Shown: piece after piece, positions 1 to 8,597 of the stretch | Position numbering within the stretch: position 1 is the stretch's first letter | How the letters are laid out: every line of letters begins with the position of its first letter | Origin: Bradyrhizobium xenonodulans | GTDB taxonomy: Bacteria > Pseudomonadota > Alphaproteobacteria > Rhizobiales > Xanthobacteraceae | Assembly (NCBI RefSeq): GCF_027594865.1 | Contig: NZ_CP089391.1 | Location: forward strand, 7,470,501 to 7,534,500 | Direction: 5' to 3' | Length of the DNA stretch: 64,000 nucleotides | Notes under the pieces: generated by a model | What the model was told of the DNA's origin: nothing | The model's database searches: none | What the model saw: the letters and a program-made list of their open reading frames with translations, nothing else | Made by a program: the position numbers and the translations under genes

Positions 1-353
1 TGGCGGATCCCGTTTATGTGTATTGCGAGAAGCCCCCTCTGGTCGATGACGCTGCGCACTATTTCGTATCGCACCCAAGGTCGTTGCTAGGTTTTTGAGC
101 CGACCAGAACGCACACGACGGAGGTATTCTGAACTCCTTCGCGGATGAGGCGTTTGAGTGCGTCATCACCATTCAGACGACGACTCTCCCAAAGGCTGTA
201 GTCGTTGAACCCCTCGATCGAACGGCCAGTGTCGGACGATGTCTGCTTAAACTCGCCGGACTTCCGAACGTTATTCACTTGCATGACGTCAGCATAGTGG
301 AAAGAGAAGAAGACGTTCCGCTTCTTCGATTGTCCGTACGTCATCCTGCTCAT
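1..353 (-). pseudogene. ThsB-like TIR protein, interrupted by in-frame TAG and cut by window edge
   Basis: The gene reads leftward from an ATG and gives 88 residues of a MTH538/ThsB-type TIR domain (N-terminal KRNVFFSFHYAD, then CVLVGSKT) before a TAG at 87-89. The same frame continues after the TAG with QRPWVRYEIVRSV and LLAIHINGIR to the window edge. This aligns residue for residue with the two intact paralogues at 2783-3223 and 5448-5939, the TAG standing where they have Ala. The stop lies just before the WxxxE motif that carries the presumed catalytic Glu, so the truncated product should be inactive. It is most likely a nonsense-mutated pseudogene; a sequencing error is possible. It lies downstream of the short TIR gene on the same strand. 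The true 3' end is outside the window. Confidence 0.75.
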
Positions 354-485
354 TTACGGCCTTGTCGATGGAAGGAGTTCTACGATTTCAACTTCGCTCG
401 CGTTGCGGACACCATACGAGACCTTGCCGGTCGAAGACGAACGACGAGGTCGACCCGGAAGATCACCAACGCGCCGGTCGGGACG

Positions 486-1001
486 TCAGGGTATTGCTCT
501 TCCTCGAAGAATCTTGCGCCCGCCGGCGCGATCATACGAATAAACTCCGACGCCCGCGACCTGATCGACATGATTGTATAATTGAAGATACTCGTTCCCG
601 TACGTCGTGCCGCGGCTATCCGACGTAAGAACTATGAGAATGCGATCGATCGGCTTCACGCCGTCGGCATAACCGATCTCCCACGGGCACCACCGGCTGG
701 CGGCCGAATTCTGGGTGGCAACAAAAAGAAACAGATCCAGATCTCGAATCTTCTTTTGAATTTTCTCGGCCGTCGTACGATTGGGCGTTTCTGGCATCGC
801 CGTGTCTTCCCAATCGACGTATACCTCCCATCCTTGAGATTGAAGATAGTTTTGAAGCCCTCTCGCGAGTTCTGCATCCTTATGACTGTGCGAGAGAAAT
901 GCAGTAGGCGCCCTGCGCAAGCGCGCTTCCGTGATCGTTCTCGGCCCTAAGGGCGCGCTCACATGCGAGTGCCGTCGAATCGTATCCTGAGAAATGGCCA
1001 T
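486..1001 (-). CDS. short TIR-domain protein of the Thoeris cluster
   Basis: A 171-residue protein with one classical TIR domain. Residues 33-66 carry AFLSHSHKDAELARGLQNYL and a VYVDWED box, and W104-E108 in RWCPWEIGYADG form the WxxxE motif of NAD-consuming TIR domains. The ATG is preceded by GAGGATC, a good ribosome-binding site, and starts 42 bases after the thsA stop, so the two are probably co-transcribed. By family knowledge such TIR proteins sense phage and make an ADP-ribose cyclic signal, or consume NAD directly. The C-terminus (RKILRGRAIP) looks abrupt: a one-base shift near 525 opens a frame running to 380, which would leave only a 26-base gap to the next gene. A frameshift is therefore possible but unproven. 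Confidence 0.8.
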   Translation of the reverse strand: MAISQDTIRRHSHVSAPLGPRTITEARLRRAPTAFLSHSHKDAELARGLQNYLQSQGWEVYVDWEDTAMPETPNRTTAEKIQKKIRDLDLFLFVATQNSAASRWCPWEIGYADGVKPIDRILIVLTSDSRGTTYGNEYLQLYNHVDQVAGVGVYSYDRAGGRKILRGRAIP

Positions 1002-1043
1002 TCATGATCCTCAAAATGGGAAAATGCGCCGCTTCGCTCGCCG

Positions 1044-2483
1044 CTATTCTGCGGCGATCTTTTCGAGCGAAGCTACGATCTTCGACTGCAACGCCGGAAG
1101 ACCGCCGCTCGTGATCGAATTCAGCTTTTTGACGCACATTAGATTCGTCTTTGTGAAGCGGCCGGGCTTCGCGTTGAGAACACTATACGCCAGGTCCCGA
1201 GACAGATAACCAGTGGTGCCTACCGGCAACGGCAGGACGCCCTGCGCGAGCGCGATATCGAATTCTTCGCGCATGCCGGAAGACTTCTCCAAGACGCCCG
1301 CCGACAATTTATTTCCGAACAGGAATATCGCGATGCCCACCCGCGAAATCATGTCCTCGCGGTAGGCACGCCAGACCTTCTGCCGCTTGGCCGCATCGGA
1401 AAAATCCCTCGGAAACGGCCGAATATCTATGAAAGGATCGAGCCGCGTGTGCCCACGGTCGTGGATACGCTCGATGGCTCCGCTCAACAGAGCATCGCCG
1501 ACACCGAGCCCCAAACCGGTAACGATGCGAAAGTCATGATCGATCAGCGTGGCCCCGAGATTGCGGAAGAACGCCTTTGAGGAAGCCTCCCCCCAAGGCA
1601 GGAACTCGGCTGCGCTACCCGACACGAAGACGGCGCGACGTCTGTATAGTCTCTCGATCGTCCGGAGGACCTCCGTGACATCCCCGTATTCCTTGACGAG
1701 CAGCACCTTGATTCCGAACCTTTTCAGGTCCGAGATGAAATGCTTTTGCCGTGCCAGCGCGTAAGCGTGTTCTTTCAACGAGGAAAAGTCAGTCTTCTTC
1801 GGAGTCCTCATGAGGCAATAATGCGGCCGCATGCTGTCATGATATCGCAGGCGCAGCTGACTAAGCACATGATCCAGATTGGGATCGGTGAAGCTGAAGC
1901 CAAGGAACAGAAACGTCTTTCCGGTCATGTCACCCGAGAGCGCGTTGAGGAAACCAGGACGTTTAGTTGGATAGTTTTCGTAGTCGTTCCTCGTCAGAAC
2001 GGCTTCGGCCGGTTGCCCGGCGTCTCCATGCATCTTGTACAAAATCGCGTCCCGACCAGGCGTGCTTTGAGGAAGCTGATTGTCGGTGTGTTTCACATCG
2101 ACGCATTTCTTGGCATTAACCAGAGCCGTCTCGATCAACCGGTCGTAGTTCGTGGTCCAGTAAGTCGAGATCGGCAATCGCGCTAGGACCTCGTGATTTA
2201 CTGAGGGGGCCTTCATGACCGGGAAGGATTTTATTATCGCAGCATCGAGATGCCCTCGATTGCCGCGATGGTTGTAAGAATACTGCGCTAGACGAACAAG
2301 ATGATCGCCCTCGCGGTCGACGTCCAATCCCAATTCCTTCGCGAACTTCGCGAGCAGGCCGCGCCAATCGACGAAGCCCGCAGAAGCGGACAAGCCGGCT
2401 CCCGCGAATATCGCAACGCCATCCTCACGCAGCTCCGTCGCGAACTGGGCGCAAAAATCGAGAACCTCTTGTGAGAGTGCCAT
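1044..2483 (-). CDS. thsA: Thoeris effector ThsA: SIR2-like NADase with C-terminal SLOG domain
   Basis: A 479-residue protein, nearly the length of Bacillus cereus ThsA. Residues 1-280 form a SIR2-like domain: GAGLSASAG (28-36), TTNYDRLIE with N112, KMHGDA with H152, and FLGFSFTDPN. N112 and H152 sit at the numbers of the catalytic pair known in B. cereus ThsA. Residues 284-479 form a SLOG domain (VFVSGSAAEF, then GLGLGVGD at 323-330), the sensor that binds cyclic ADP-ribose made by ThsB in type I Thoeris. Known role of the family: on phage infection ThsB makes the signal, ThsA hydrolyses NAD+, and the cell stops growing or dies. The gene lies between TIR genes on the same strand, as expected for Thoeris. 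All key residues appear intact. Confidence 0.9.
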   Translation of the reverse strand: MALSQEVLDFCAQFATELREDGVAIFAGAGLSASAGFVDWRGLLAKFAKELGLDVDREGDHLVRLAQYSYNHRGNRGHLDAAIIKSFPVMKAPSVNHEVLARLPISTYWTTNYDRLIETALVNAKKCVDVKHTDNQLPQSTPGRDAILYKMHGDAGQPAEAVLTRNDYENYPTKRPGFLNALSGDMTGKTFLFLGFSFTDPNLDHVLSQLRLRYHDSMRPHYCLMRTPKKTDFSSLKEHAYALARQKHFISDLKRFGIKVLLVKEYGDVTEVLRTIERLYRRRAVFVSGSAAEFLPWGEASSKAFFRNLGATLIDHDFRIVTGLGLGVGDALLSGAIERIHDRGHTRLDPFIDIRPFPRDFSDAAKRQKVWRAYREDMISRVGIAIFLFGNKLSAGVLEKSSGMREEFDIALAQGVLPLPVGTTGYLSRDLAYSVLNAKPGRFTKTNLMCVKKLNSITSGGLPALQSKIVASLEKIAAE

Positions 2484-2717
2484 GCAGCAACACCAGGTTA
2501 AGCAGTTCGGTTGATGTACCAGACGGCGTCAGGAAAACCGCCCCCTGACGTCGTGCTACGCGTTCGAGACTCGAATCTGCGGACGCCCTACAACGCCGAT
2601 TCGCCAGCCGCTTTCAATCCGCATTCTAGGTCCCCTTCCGCATGACTGATGACCCGATGCCGGGCGCGGCTCGACTGAATGCAAAAGATTTCCCCCACTT
2701 TTTCGAATGCTTCTGTC

Positions 2718-2740
2718 GTGACCCCAGGTTGTTGGGTCAC
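2718..2740. other. hairpin in the gap between thsA and thsB-like genes
   Basis: The 299-base gap 2484-2782 holds no convincing gene. It contains an inverted repeat with arms GTGACCC and GGGTCAC. The hairpin is about 40 bases past the stop of the ThsB-like gene and could end or attenuate the upstream message, but it lacks a U-tract. The gap suggests that thsA and the short TIR gene may have their own promoter, though I could not pick a convincing one. Confidence 0.35.
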
Positions 2741-2782
2741 GATCCGCGCTTTGCCGCCCTCAGCAGGCCGGTCGCGGCAAGG

Positions 2783-3223
2783 CTAAGATTTCGCTTTCCC
2801 CTGCGCCTCTTCAATCCAATCCCCCAGCCGGCCGAACTCATAATCGTAGATCGGAGCCTTCGCATCGAGTAATGCTGCCGGGACAGGACCTGCCGGGCCG
2901 CGTCGTCCGCTCTCGTCCCTAATTCGATTTATGCGGACACCCAGAACGGCATGACCAAGTTCAATCGAGTGCTCGATCTCATAGGACACGTAGGCTCGGT
3001 CGGCCGTTCTCGAGCCGATTAGAACGACCGTCGCATCCGTCGTCCTCAACGCGCCATCGATCAACCCCTTGATCCTGGCATCTCCCAGCTTCGTGGTTTC
3101 CTCCCAAATGGACGGGTCGTGAAAGCCGGCCAAAGATATACCATCGAGAACGGCGCTGTTGCGCACGACATTCACTCTCCAGAGATCATGGTAGGAGAAA
3201 CTAAAGAAGATTTTGCGTGCCAT
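2783..3223 (-). CDS. thsB: ThsB-like TIR-domain protein (second copy)
   Basis: A 146-residue protein made of one MTH538/ThsB-type TIR domain: ARKIFFSFSYHDLWRVNVVRN at the N-terminus, GFHDPSIWEE, then VVLIGSRTADRAYVSYEIEHS. The Glu expected for catalysis is E82, with Y78 in the place of the usual Trp of WxxxE. Family role: sensing infection and converting NAD+ into a cyclic ADP-ribose isomer that activates ThsA. The start overlaps the end of the SLOG gene by 23 bases, pointing to translational coupling. It shares clear paralogy with the genes at 1-353 and 5448-5939, but they are diverged enough that different phage triggers are plausible (inference). Confidence 0.85.
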   Translation of the reverse strand: MARKIFFSFSYHDLWRVNVVRNSAVLDGISLAGFHDPSIWEETTKLGDARIKGLIDGALRTTDATVVLIGSRTADRAYVSYEIEHSIELGHAVLGVRINRIRDESGRRGPAGPVPAALLDAKAPIYDYEFGRLGDWIEEAQGKAKS

Positions 3224-4049
3224 CCTGCATGCTCATTCCGGCAACACCTTCGGTTCGAAGTATACATTCGCTGGCCGAATCGACCTTCCCATCGCGATGA
3301 TCGACAATCCTCCCCAGATCCGGATTCCACTTGATCGGCTGGCGCGCAGCTTTTCGTAGCGATTTCGAAAGAGCGAGATGATCAAAGACTACGTTGACGC
3401 AAGCTGCGACGTCGTCTGTCCTGAAGAGACGAACGTTTTCCCGACGCGGTAGGCCATTTCCGAGAGAGTCGGGCGTCAAGTCTCTGGCGAGCTTTCTGGC
3501 ATAGCCTCCCAATCCGGCCACCAAAAATCTCGGAACCTTCTTTCTGCGCGCCAAGTCCATCTCCTCGCCGACCCCGGGACGCTTCCCGTCGCCGCTGTGC
3601 AACTTCCCTCCGACCGCCACCATTATGTTTTGCGTGTCTACCAGTACGCGGCGCATAGCCGTCAAGCTTTGGTTCCTCGTCTCGTTGTCCGAAGCGCTAC
3701 CCGGCCCGATCTTTTTGGTGATGATGAGCTCTGCGACATCCGTGAGGCTCCGAATTCGGTCAGCCGGGAGATCGGCGGCCCACAATTCGGACATTACGAG
3801 CGTCACCGGCTTCCGAGATCGCTTGCCGGCATGTAATCGCGCCTGGCGAAGGATTATGGGCGTAAAGGTCGGATGAGATCCGTGTACGATACGTCCTCCG
3901 TATTTCAAAACGAGACCGCTGAAGAGCGAGACGAACTCCAAAATACCACGATCCATTGCAGGTTCAGACCAATCGCTCCGATCCGGCACGGCGCCAGATA
4001 AGCCGATCTCGAACTCCTCCAAGGAGACGTTGAGCTTCGTGAGGTTCAT
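3201..4049 (-). CDS. SLOG-superfamily protein paired with a TIR protein
   Basis: A 282-residue protein. Its N-terminal half has the pattern of the SLOG nucleotide-binding fold: GLSGAVPDR at 17-24, a helix ending in LKYGGRIVHGSHPTFTP (49-64), VTLVMSELW, then MVAVGGKLH and GVGEEMDLARRKKVPRFLVAGLGG, the Gly-rich loop expected for binding a nucleotide or cyclic nucleotide. No catalytic motif is obvious. It overlaps the upstream TIR gene by four bases (ATGA) and the downstream ThsB gene by 23, so the three are translationally coupled. By analogy with ThsA, whose SLOG domain reads a TIR product, it may sense the product of the neighbouring TIR protein; here there is no SIR2 domain. SLOG membership is by motif reading only. 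Confidence 0.7.
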   Translation of the reverse strand: MNLTKLNVSLEEFEIGLSGAVPDRSDWSEPAMDRGILEFVSLFSGLVLKYGGRIVHGSHPTFTPIILRQARLHAGKRSRKPVTLVMSELWAADLPADRIRSLTDVAELIITKKIGPGSASDNETRNQSLTAMRRVLVDTQNIMVAVGGKLHSGDGKRPGVGEEMDLARRKKVPRFLVAGLGGYARKLARDLTPDSLGNGLPRRENVRLFRTDDVAACVNVVFDHLALSKSLRKAARQPIKWNPDLGRIVDHRDGKVDSASECILRTEGVAGMSMQDGTQNLL

Positions 4050-5269
4050 GCGGTCGCTAGTGTCGTGAAGTTGGAATCTATGAGCGTAGCAAGCTCTTGA
4101 TGGTGAAGGATGACAACGGGCTCTTCATGCATGTCGGCTATCGTTTCGAGCTGCGACGCCGGCAACAAGTTGCCGTCATAGATGAAGAGAGAGAAGTTAC
4201 ACCGGATTGCCTGCTTGAGGAAATGTATAAAGCTCTTCATGGCCGGCCCATAGTTCGGGTCGAAGACGGAGCAATGACTTATCACGTTCGTGGCGATGCG
4301 CGGGACGTTCTTCGTCGATTGAAACATTAGAAGGCGCTTGTTGAGCACATTCCATGCGAAGCCGCGGGATACGAACTCCCTCTCAACCAAATAGGGCACT
4401 CGGCACTTTCTCCGAAATACCTCGCACAGATATTGTTCGGCCTCTTCCACGATTGCTTCGAGCTGCTCTCGAGACAAAGGGCGTGAACCTCTTGCCGGCA
4501 GCGGCATCTCGACCCATCGCTGCAACGCAACGAGAGATGGAAACCTCGGGCCGCGTTTGCGGTCGGCGGGTTCCCGAAAGCAGATTGGAAGCACCGGCAA
4601 CAAAAGCGAACCCGCGGTGTTCACCTCGTGACCTATCCACGTCGAGTCGGGAGCCGACGGAGTATCGATCAGCAACACCATGTTCGCATTTTCCAACGCG
4701 TGGTCGATCTCTTCTTGAACCGGGCGGCCGGGAAGAATCATGGTCTCGTGATCTCCCTCCTTGGCTTGGTCCAGGAACGCCGAATGCCCCAAAGAGGCCA
4801 GATGCTCCTGAAGTTGAGTAGCGATCTCTGCTCCGTCTAGTGCTCGGTAGGATATGAATATCTTGCTGTCGCGTCCCTGCCATCGGAGGCTGAGCATTCC
4901 GCCGATCCTGTTCACGAGTCTGCCGGATGGTCCGGATGCCGCCGTATTGAACTGGAACGCCTTGATCGCCGCTGCCGGCGCCGGAGGTCTCTGAGTCTCC
5001 GGGGAAAGAGAAACGGGAAGAAGCGCGGCCTGGCCGTTTCGCCGTTTGACGTACTCTCCGATAAAACCGTTGCCGGAGTCGCTGAACGTTTCGCTGTTGC
5101 GATAGACTACAACCAGGAGATCGTCCCATGAGGGGTCTTCGGGCCACTTGGACGGCGAATCGGCGTTGACCAGCAGAACGGAAACAGACTCTACGAAGGC
5201 CGCCCAGAGGTCGGAGGCGATAGACCGCGCAACGCGAGAGCAACCTTGTTGATAAAGCACCACAATCAT
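4046..5269 (-). CDS. multidomain TIR protein (alpha/beta N-terminus, central TIR, unknown C-terminus)
   Basis: A 407-residue protein in three parts. Residues 1-130 look like an alpha/beta domain (MIVVLYQQGC, DDLLVVVYRNSETFSDSG) that may be a degenerate second TIR. Residues 136-255 are a TIR domain: KIFISYRALDGAEIATQLQEHL, then STWIGHEVNTAG with W211 and E215 as the WxxxE motif. Residues 285-407 form a C-terminal region I do not recognise (VPYLVEREFVSRGFAWNVLN, FIHFLKQ). The stop overlaps the start of the SLOG gene in an ATGA, so the two form a tight pair. The role is inferred as NAD processing in defence, with the SLOG partner as receiver or regulator. It could also be a self-contained TIR effector. 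Confidence 0.75.
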   Translation of the reverse strand: MIVVLYQQGCSRVARSIASDLWAAFVESVSVLLVNADSPSKWPEDPSWDDLLVVVYRNSETFSDSGNGFIGEYVKRRNGQAALLPVSLSPETQRPPAPAAAIKAFQFNTAASGPSGRLVNRIGGMLSLRWQGRDSKIFISYRALDGAEIATQLQEHLASLGHSAFLDQAKEGDHETMILPGRPVQEEIDHALENANMVLLIDTPSAPDSTWIGHEVNTAGSLLLPVLPICFREPADRKRGPRFPSLVALQRWVEMPLPARGSRPLSREQLEAIVEEAEQYLCEVFRRKCRVPYLVEREFVSRGFAWNVLNKRLLMFQSTKNVPRIATNVISHCSVFDPNYGPAMKSFIHFLKQAIRCNFSLFIYDGNLLPASQLETIADMHEEPVVILHHQELATLIDSNFTTLATA

Positions 5270-5447
5270 CGGGACGATAACTCAGTTGAGCGCCCTATAT
5301 TTGTCGCTGGGTCGCTCGGATCCTCGGCATATCGCCGAGATCACGTTGACCTCGGACATCCGGCGGAGAACATCGAGAATTGTTCTTCGCCGGCGCCCGC
5401 TGTTCGAAGGTTTGGGAGTTCGTGGCACGCCGCTTCAGGACTGTCCT

Positions 5448-5939
5448 TCAGGAGTTATTCCGGATCTTGATTGCTTCTTCGATCCAGGTCTCGATATTCG
5501 AGGATATGCTGGCGTACGCAGCTTTGCTGTCGAAACCTGCTGGAGTCTTGATCGGCACCACGTCGGCGAGTGTCCCTGTGCCGTGCTTTATCTTACTTAG
5601 CGGATTCGTTCCGGCCGTGGAGGGTTTGCCGTCCTTATTGAGCAGCTTGTCTATGCGGACGGCCAACACGCCCTTCCCGTCGTCCCAGCCCTTCACGATT
5701 TCGTGGATAACCCAAGGTCGCGAGGCAGTTTGCGATCCCACGAGCACAACGACGCAGCTCTTGCCATGCATGTTCTCTTCGATCCATCGCTCGATTGCCG
5801 CGTCGCCTTTTTTCTTGACGGCCTCCCACACGTTCGCCGAGACGGGAGCGTTGCCCTCCAAGGCGCCCATATTTCGGACTTGCTGCGTCCGCCAAAAGTC
5901 GTTGTCGAAATGAAAGCTAAAGAACACACGCCTAGCCAT
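5448..5939 (-). CDS. thsB: ThsB-like TIR-domain protein (third copy)
   Basis: A 163-residue ThsB/MTH538-type TIR protein and the first gene of the leftward defence block. Recognisable segments are ARRVFFSFHFDNDFWRTQQVRN, GDAAIERWIEENMHGKSCVVV, then VGSQTASRPWVIHEIVKGW, with W76 and E80 as the WxxxE motif. The C-terminus (SSNIETWIEEAI) matches the usual last helix of the family. The ATG is preceded by GAGGAAGG at good spacing. A 178-base gap separates it from the multidomain TIR gene. It is intact in all visible motifs and, with the 2783-3223 copy, offers a second candidate signal producer for ThsA. Confidence 0.85.
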   Translation of the reverse strand: MARRVFFSFHFDNDFWRTQQVRNMGALEGNAPVSANVWEAVKKKGDAAIERWIEENMHGKSCVVVLVGSQTASRPWVIHEIVKGWDDGKGVLAVRIDKLLNKDGKPSTAGTNPLSKIKHGTGTLADVVPIKTPAGFDSKAAYASISSNIETWIEEAIKIRNNS

Positions 5940-6240
5940 TTGCCTTCCTCGTCTTATGCGACCCAGAAAACACTACCATCTCGCCAACAGGCTAGCGGCA
6001 ACCCAGCGTATGGGGCGGCCGCGCGGACGTCTGCTCGCCGTAGTGTGTAGGGAGCAATCCGTCGCAGATTCTTGCGCCCAACGCGAAGTGTCTTGAGCCG
6101 GCCGGGTTGGTCAAGCTAGGGCTCACCCTAGGTATGCCGCGAACGGGATTGTGGTCGACCGTCCGCTGGTCACCCCGCCTCCGGTGCCGTTTTAGGAGAC
6201 GAACGGATTTCCGGTCCGAAGGGCGGCGCCGCTTAAGCCG
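5940..6240. other. upstream region of the defence block; no gene seen
   Basis: About 300 bases upstream of the first ThsB-like gene. I see no supported coding frame. The promoter of the leftward defence block should lie here, but no clear -35/-10 pair stood out. A short perfect inverted repeat (CTAGGG, loop CTCA, CCCTAG) lies near 6116-6131. Confidence 0.4.
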
Positions 6241-6483
6241 TCAAAGCCTGTCGAACACGGATCCTATGTACTGACAGAACAATCGGTCATAGATCTTTAG
6301 CAGGAAATCGTCAGTCATCCCGGCGACATAGTGGCAGTATAACGCGTACGTCCTTTTCGGGCGCATAACGCTGCAATCGAACGATTTGTGCCGCGTCTTC
6401 GCGTGCTTGCCGGGCGCTGGGTCGAACTGCTGAAACAGCGTCCGGTCGTTCGGTGACATGGGGTCCAGAATCCATTCGACCAC
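6241..6483 (-). pseudogene. unidentified small reading frame, probably a gene remnant
   Basis: The leftward frame gives 80 residues from a GTG (VEWILDPMSPNDRTLFQQFD to the end FCQYIGSVFDRL). The frame stays open upstream to a stop at 6553-6555 without any ATG, adding protein-like sequence (CLFEAERD just before the GTG). I do not recognise it. The lack of a good start and the position in a decayed stretch between the defence block and integrase debris suggest the 3' part of a truncated gene. It could also be chance. Confidence 0.3.
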
Positions 6484-6773
6484 GTCCCTCTCCGCCTCGA
6501 ATAAGCACTTCGGCGGCTTGCAGCTAGAGCGAGGGTGCTTATCGAAGGCGCCCTATCGTCTATCCTGGGCTTGAAGTCGACTGCACATTCAAGGCGCGTT
6601 TGGTGCCGCCACTGAGATTGATGCCCTCAAGGAGATCATGCGCAGCGCTTGGGGTAAGTGGAAGTTCAATCCTCGGCGCCAAATCAAGATGGCCTGGAGA
6701 CGCTGCGACGACAGATGGGCAACCTACAGCATGCGCAATCATCGCCGGATGTCCAAGATCATCCGCCAGACCT

Positions 6774-7500
6774 TCACCGTAACCCGTGCGACGACTCGCC
6801 AACAAACTCTGCGAAGAGCTTCACAATCTTCCGGTTCTGATCCCAGGTGTCAGGCCGCGCATCGCCAATCCGTTCGGCCTTGAACTTGTCGTAAAGCTCC
6901 ATGAGCGTTTTGCCTGGGGCTGCAATCCGTTTGCCCTGGGTGAGATCGGCGGGCACGACGATCGGATCAGCCGGCACGCCGGTCTAGTTGCCGGCGTCCC
7001 GCTCGGCAGCACATTCCAGGACCTGGATTTGAACCCGCTGCAATCGTTGGCACAGATCAGGGTAGGCGGGCGATCCCTTCACGACTAGCAACGGCTCGCT
7101 TTGGAGCACGTCATCAACCGTCCATTCGATCAGGGCCGTCTCACCGCTGGCGAGATGCTTTTTGAGCGTGTCGAGTTGGATCGCCCGATGTTCCCGGTCA
7201 ATTTTCGCCGCGTCCTTCATAGCGATCACTTCAATGGTGGCGTTGAGTCGGACTAGCGGGTCATCGGTCTCCGCGACGGCATTGTCGATCTTCGCGAAAG
7301 CCATCGTGTGTGTCTGCGCGAGATCGTGGCAGGCGCGAACGCGCCGTTGGATGATCTGGAACGCGAACAGGCCGAAGAGGCGGCCAAGCCAGGCGGCCGC
7401 TCGCCGTCTGGTTGGACAACGACGCCTCCCTGACCGGCAAGCGGCGGCGCACGTGCAGGACAGCCTGCTGAAGCGACGAAGACGGCCCACGCGGCGACAA
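6774..7500 (-). pseudogene. degenerate tyrosine-type phage integrase, N-terminal part
   Basis: On the minus strand a broken coding region reads like the arm-binding and SAM-like N-terminus of a phage integrase. It starts in one frame (HVRRRLPVREASLSNQT), shifts near 7390 into a second frame (AKIDNAVAETDDPLVRLNATI, IQLDTLKKHLASGETALIEW), meets an in-frame TAG at 6984-6986, and continues in that frame with GKTLMELYDKFKAERIGDA and DQNRKIVKLFAEFVGES before ending. The catalytic Arg-His-Arg-Tyr half is absent. It is therefore a frameshifted, nonsense-mutated and truncated remnant of an older mobile element inside the island. Confidence 0.6.
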
Positions 7501-8597
7501 TCCGCGCGTCCGTCGCGCGCGAGGACGATTGGCATCGCTGGATCTACGGTCATCACCTCAGCCACGGTGCCAGACGGATGGCGGCCCAGCTTCTCGAGCC
7601 GAAGTTGTCGGGATTTCGCGAAATCGCCCGCAACGTGCTGCTTCGGAACGAACTGGCACAGGGGCACCACCTCGTCCGTCAGGCGCTGCGCGCGACGGAG
7701 GAAGGTTTCGACGGGCTCGTCCGCAAGGTCCAGCTCGTGGGCCAGAGCATATATTCGGACGATCTCGGGACGGACGCCGACTTCTGGCGCAGGAGCGCGG
7801 CGACGGCTATCGCAACAAAGTCAATCGACACAAGCCAGTTGGTTCGAGGCAGATACGGGCAAGGATGCCAATCTGCGAGCCGTCGATCGGGTATCGTTGG
7901 AGTGGACCAAGGCGGTCGCGGGGGGTGAAGGAGCTGATGCCTAACGGGTAGGCGTACGATCGCCCCCTTCGCGTTGCTGTTCCTCGATCCGCGTTATCCG
8001 TGAACTGACCCCTTTCGTGCTCGATGATCTTCATGTTCGGGATTGCGGTCGGCGTATCGATGCGGACCGCTTCCGAACATACGGCGTTGCCGCCGGGGAG
8101 CGCGGCAATGCCACAGGAGAGCTCCTAAGAGAGTTGGACGCAGGTCTTCGGACCTTCGTCGCCGTCACGCGCAAGTATTTTTACTCCGCTTTGCTTAGCG
8201 AGTCTGCTCCCGACTACGACCACCATCGCAGGAGTGCGCTAACACCCGATACGGAGGATTGAGATATTTGAAGAATCTCATTTTCATTCGCCGCCGCCGC
8301 GGTCAACATGAATGGACTCACAACTGAGCAGATCGAGACTTCCATGAATGCTCCACAGGCAAAGTCACGTGTGGTCCTGTGCTTCCTGTCGGGTCGCGGC
8401 CACGGCCGAGGCAAGCTGTGGCTGAACGACGATCTGGATCGGATCATCGCAGCAACAAAAGTCGTGAAATTGCAGAGAAGTTCCGGCGGGCACAGGAGCG
8501 ATCGGAGATGCGAATGGCGGAAGCAAGCTCCGCGAGTAATCACAGCCGCCCGGCTGTAGCGCAGGGCGGAAATTTGCGTTAGCTTCTGCTGGCGAGT
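7501..8597. other. decayed accessory sequence without a supportable gene
   Basis: This kilobase has only weak coding signals. On the plus strand 7578-7928 gives LLEPKLSGFREIARNVLLRN and ALRATEEGFDGLVRKVQLVG, which look protein-like but match nothing I know. Around 8308-8582 a plus-strand frame (RVVLCFLSGRGHGRGKLW, NDDLDRIIAATK) seems to continue in another frame (EIAEKFRRAQERSEMRMAEA), as a frameshifted small gene would. I read the stretch as eroded island DNA between two integrase generations. Confidence 0.4.

Noticed and set aside
87..89. TAG in the ThsB-like gene as programmed readthrough or recoding
   Set aside because: No recoding machinery or downstream structure is evident, and the integrase remnant in the same island also carries an in-frame TAG; simple decay explains both.
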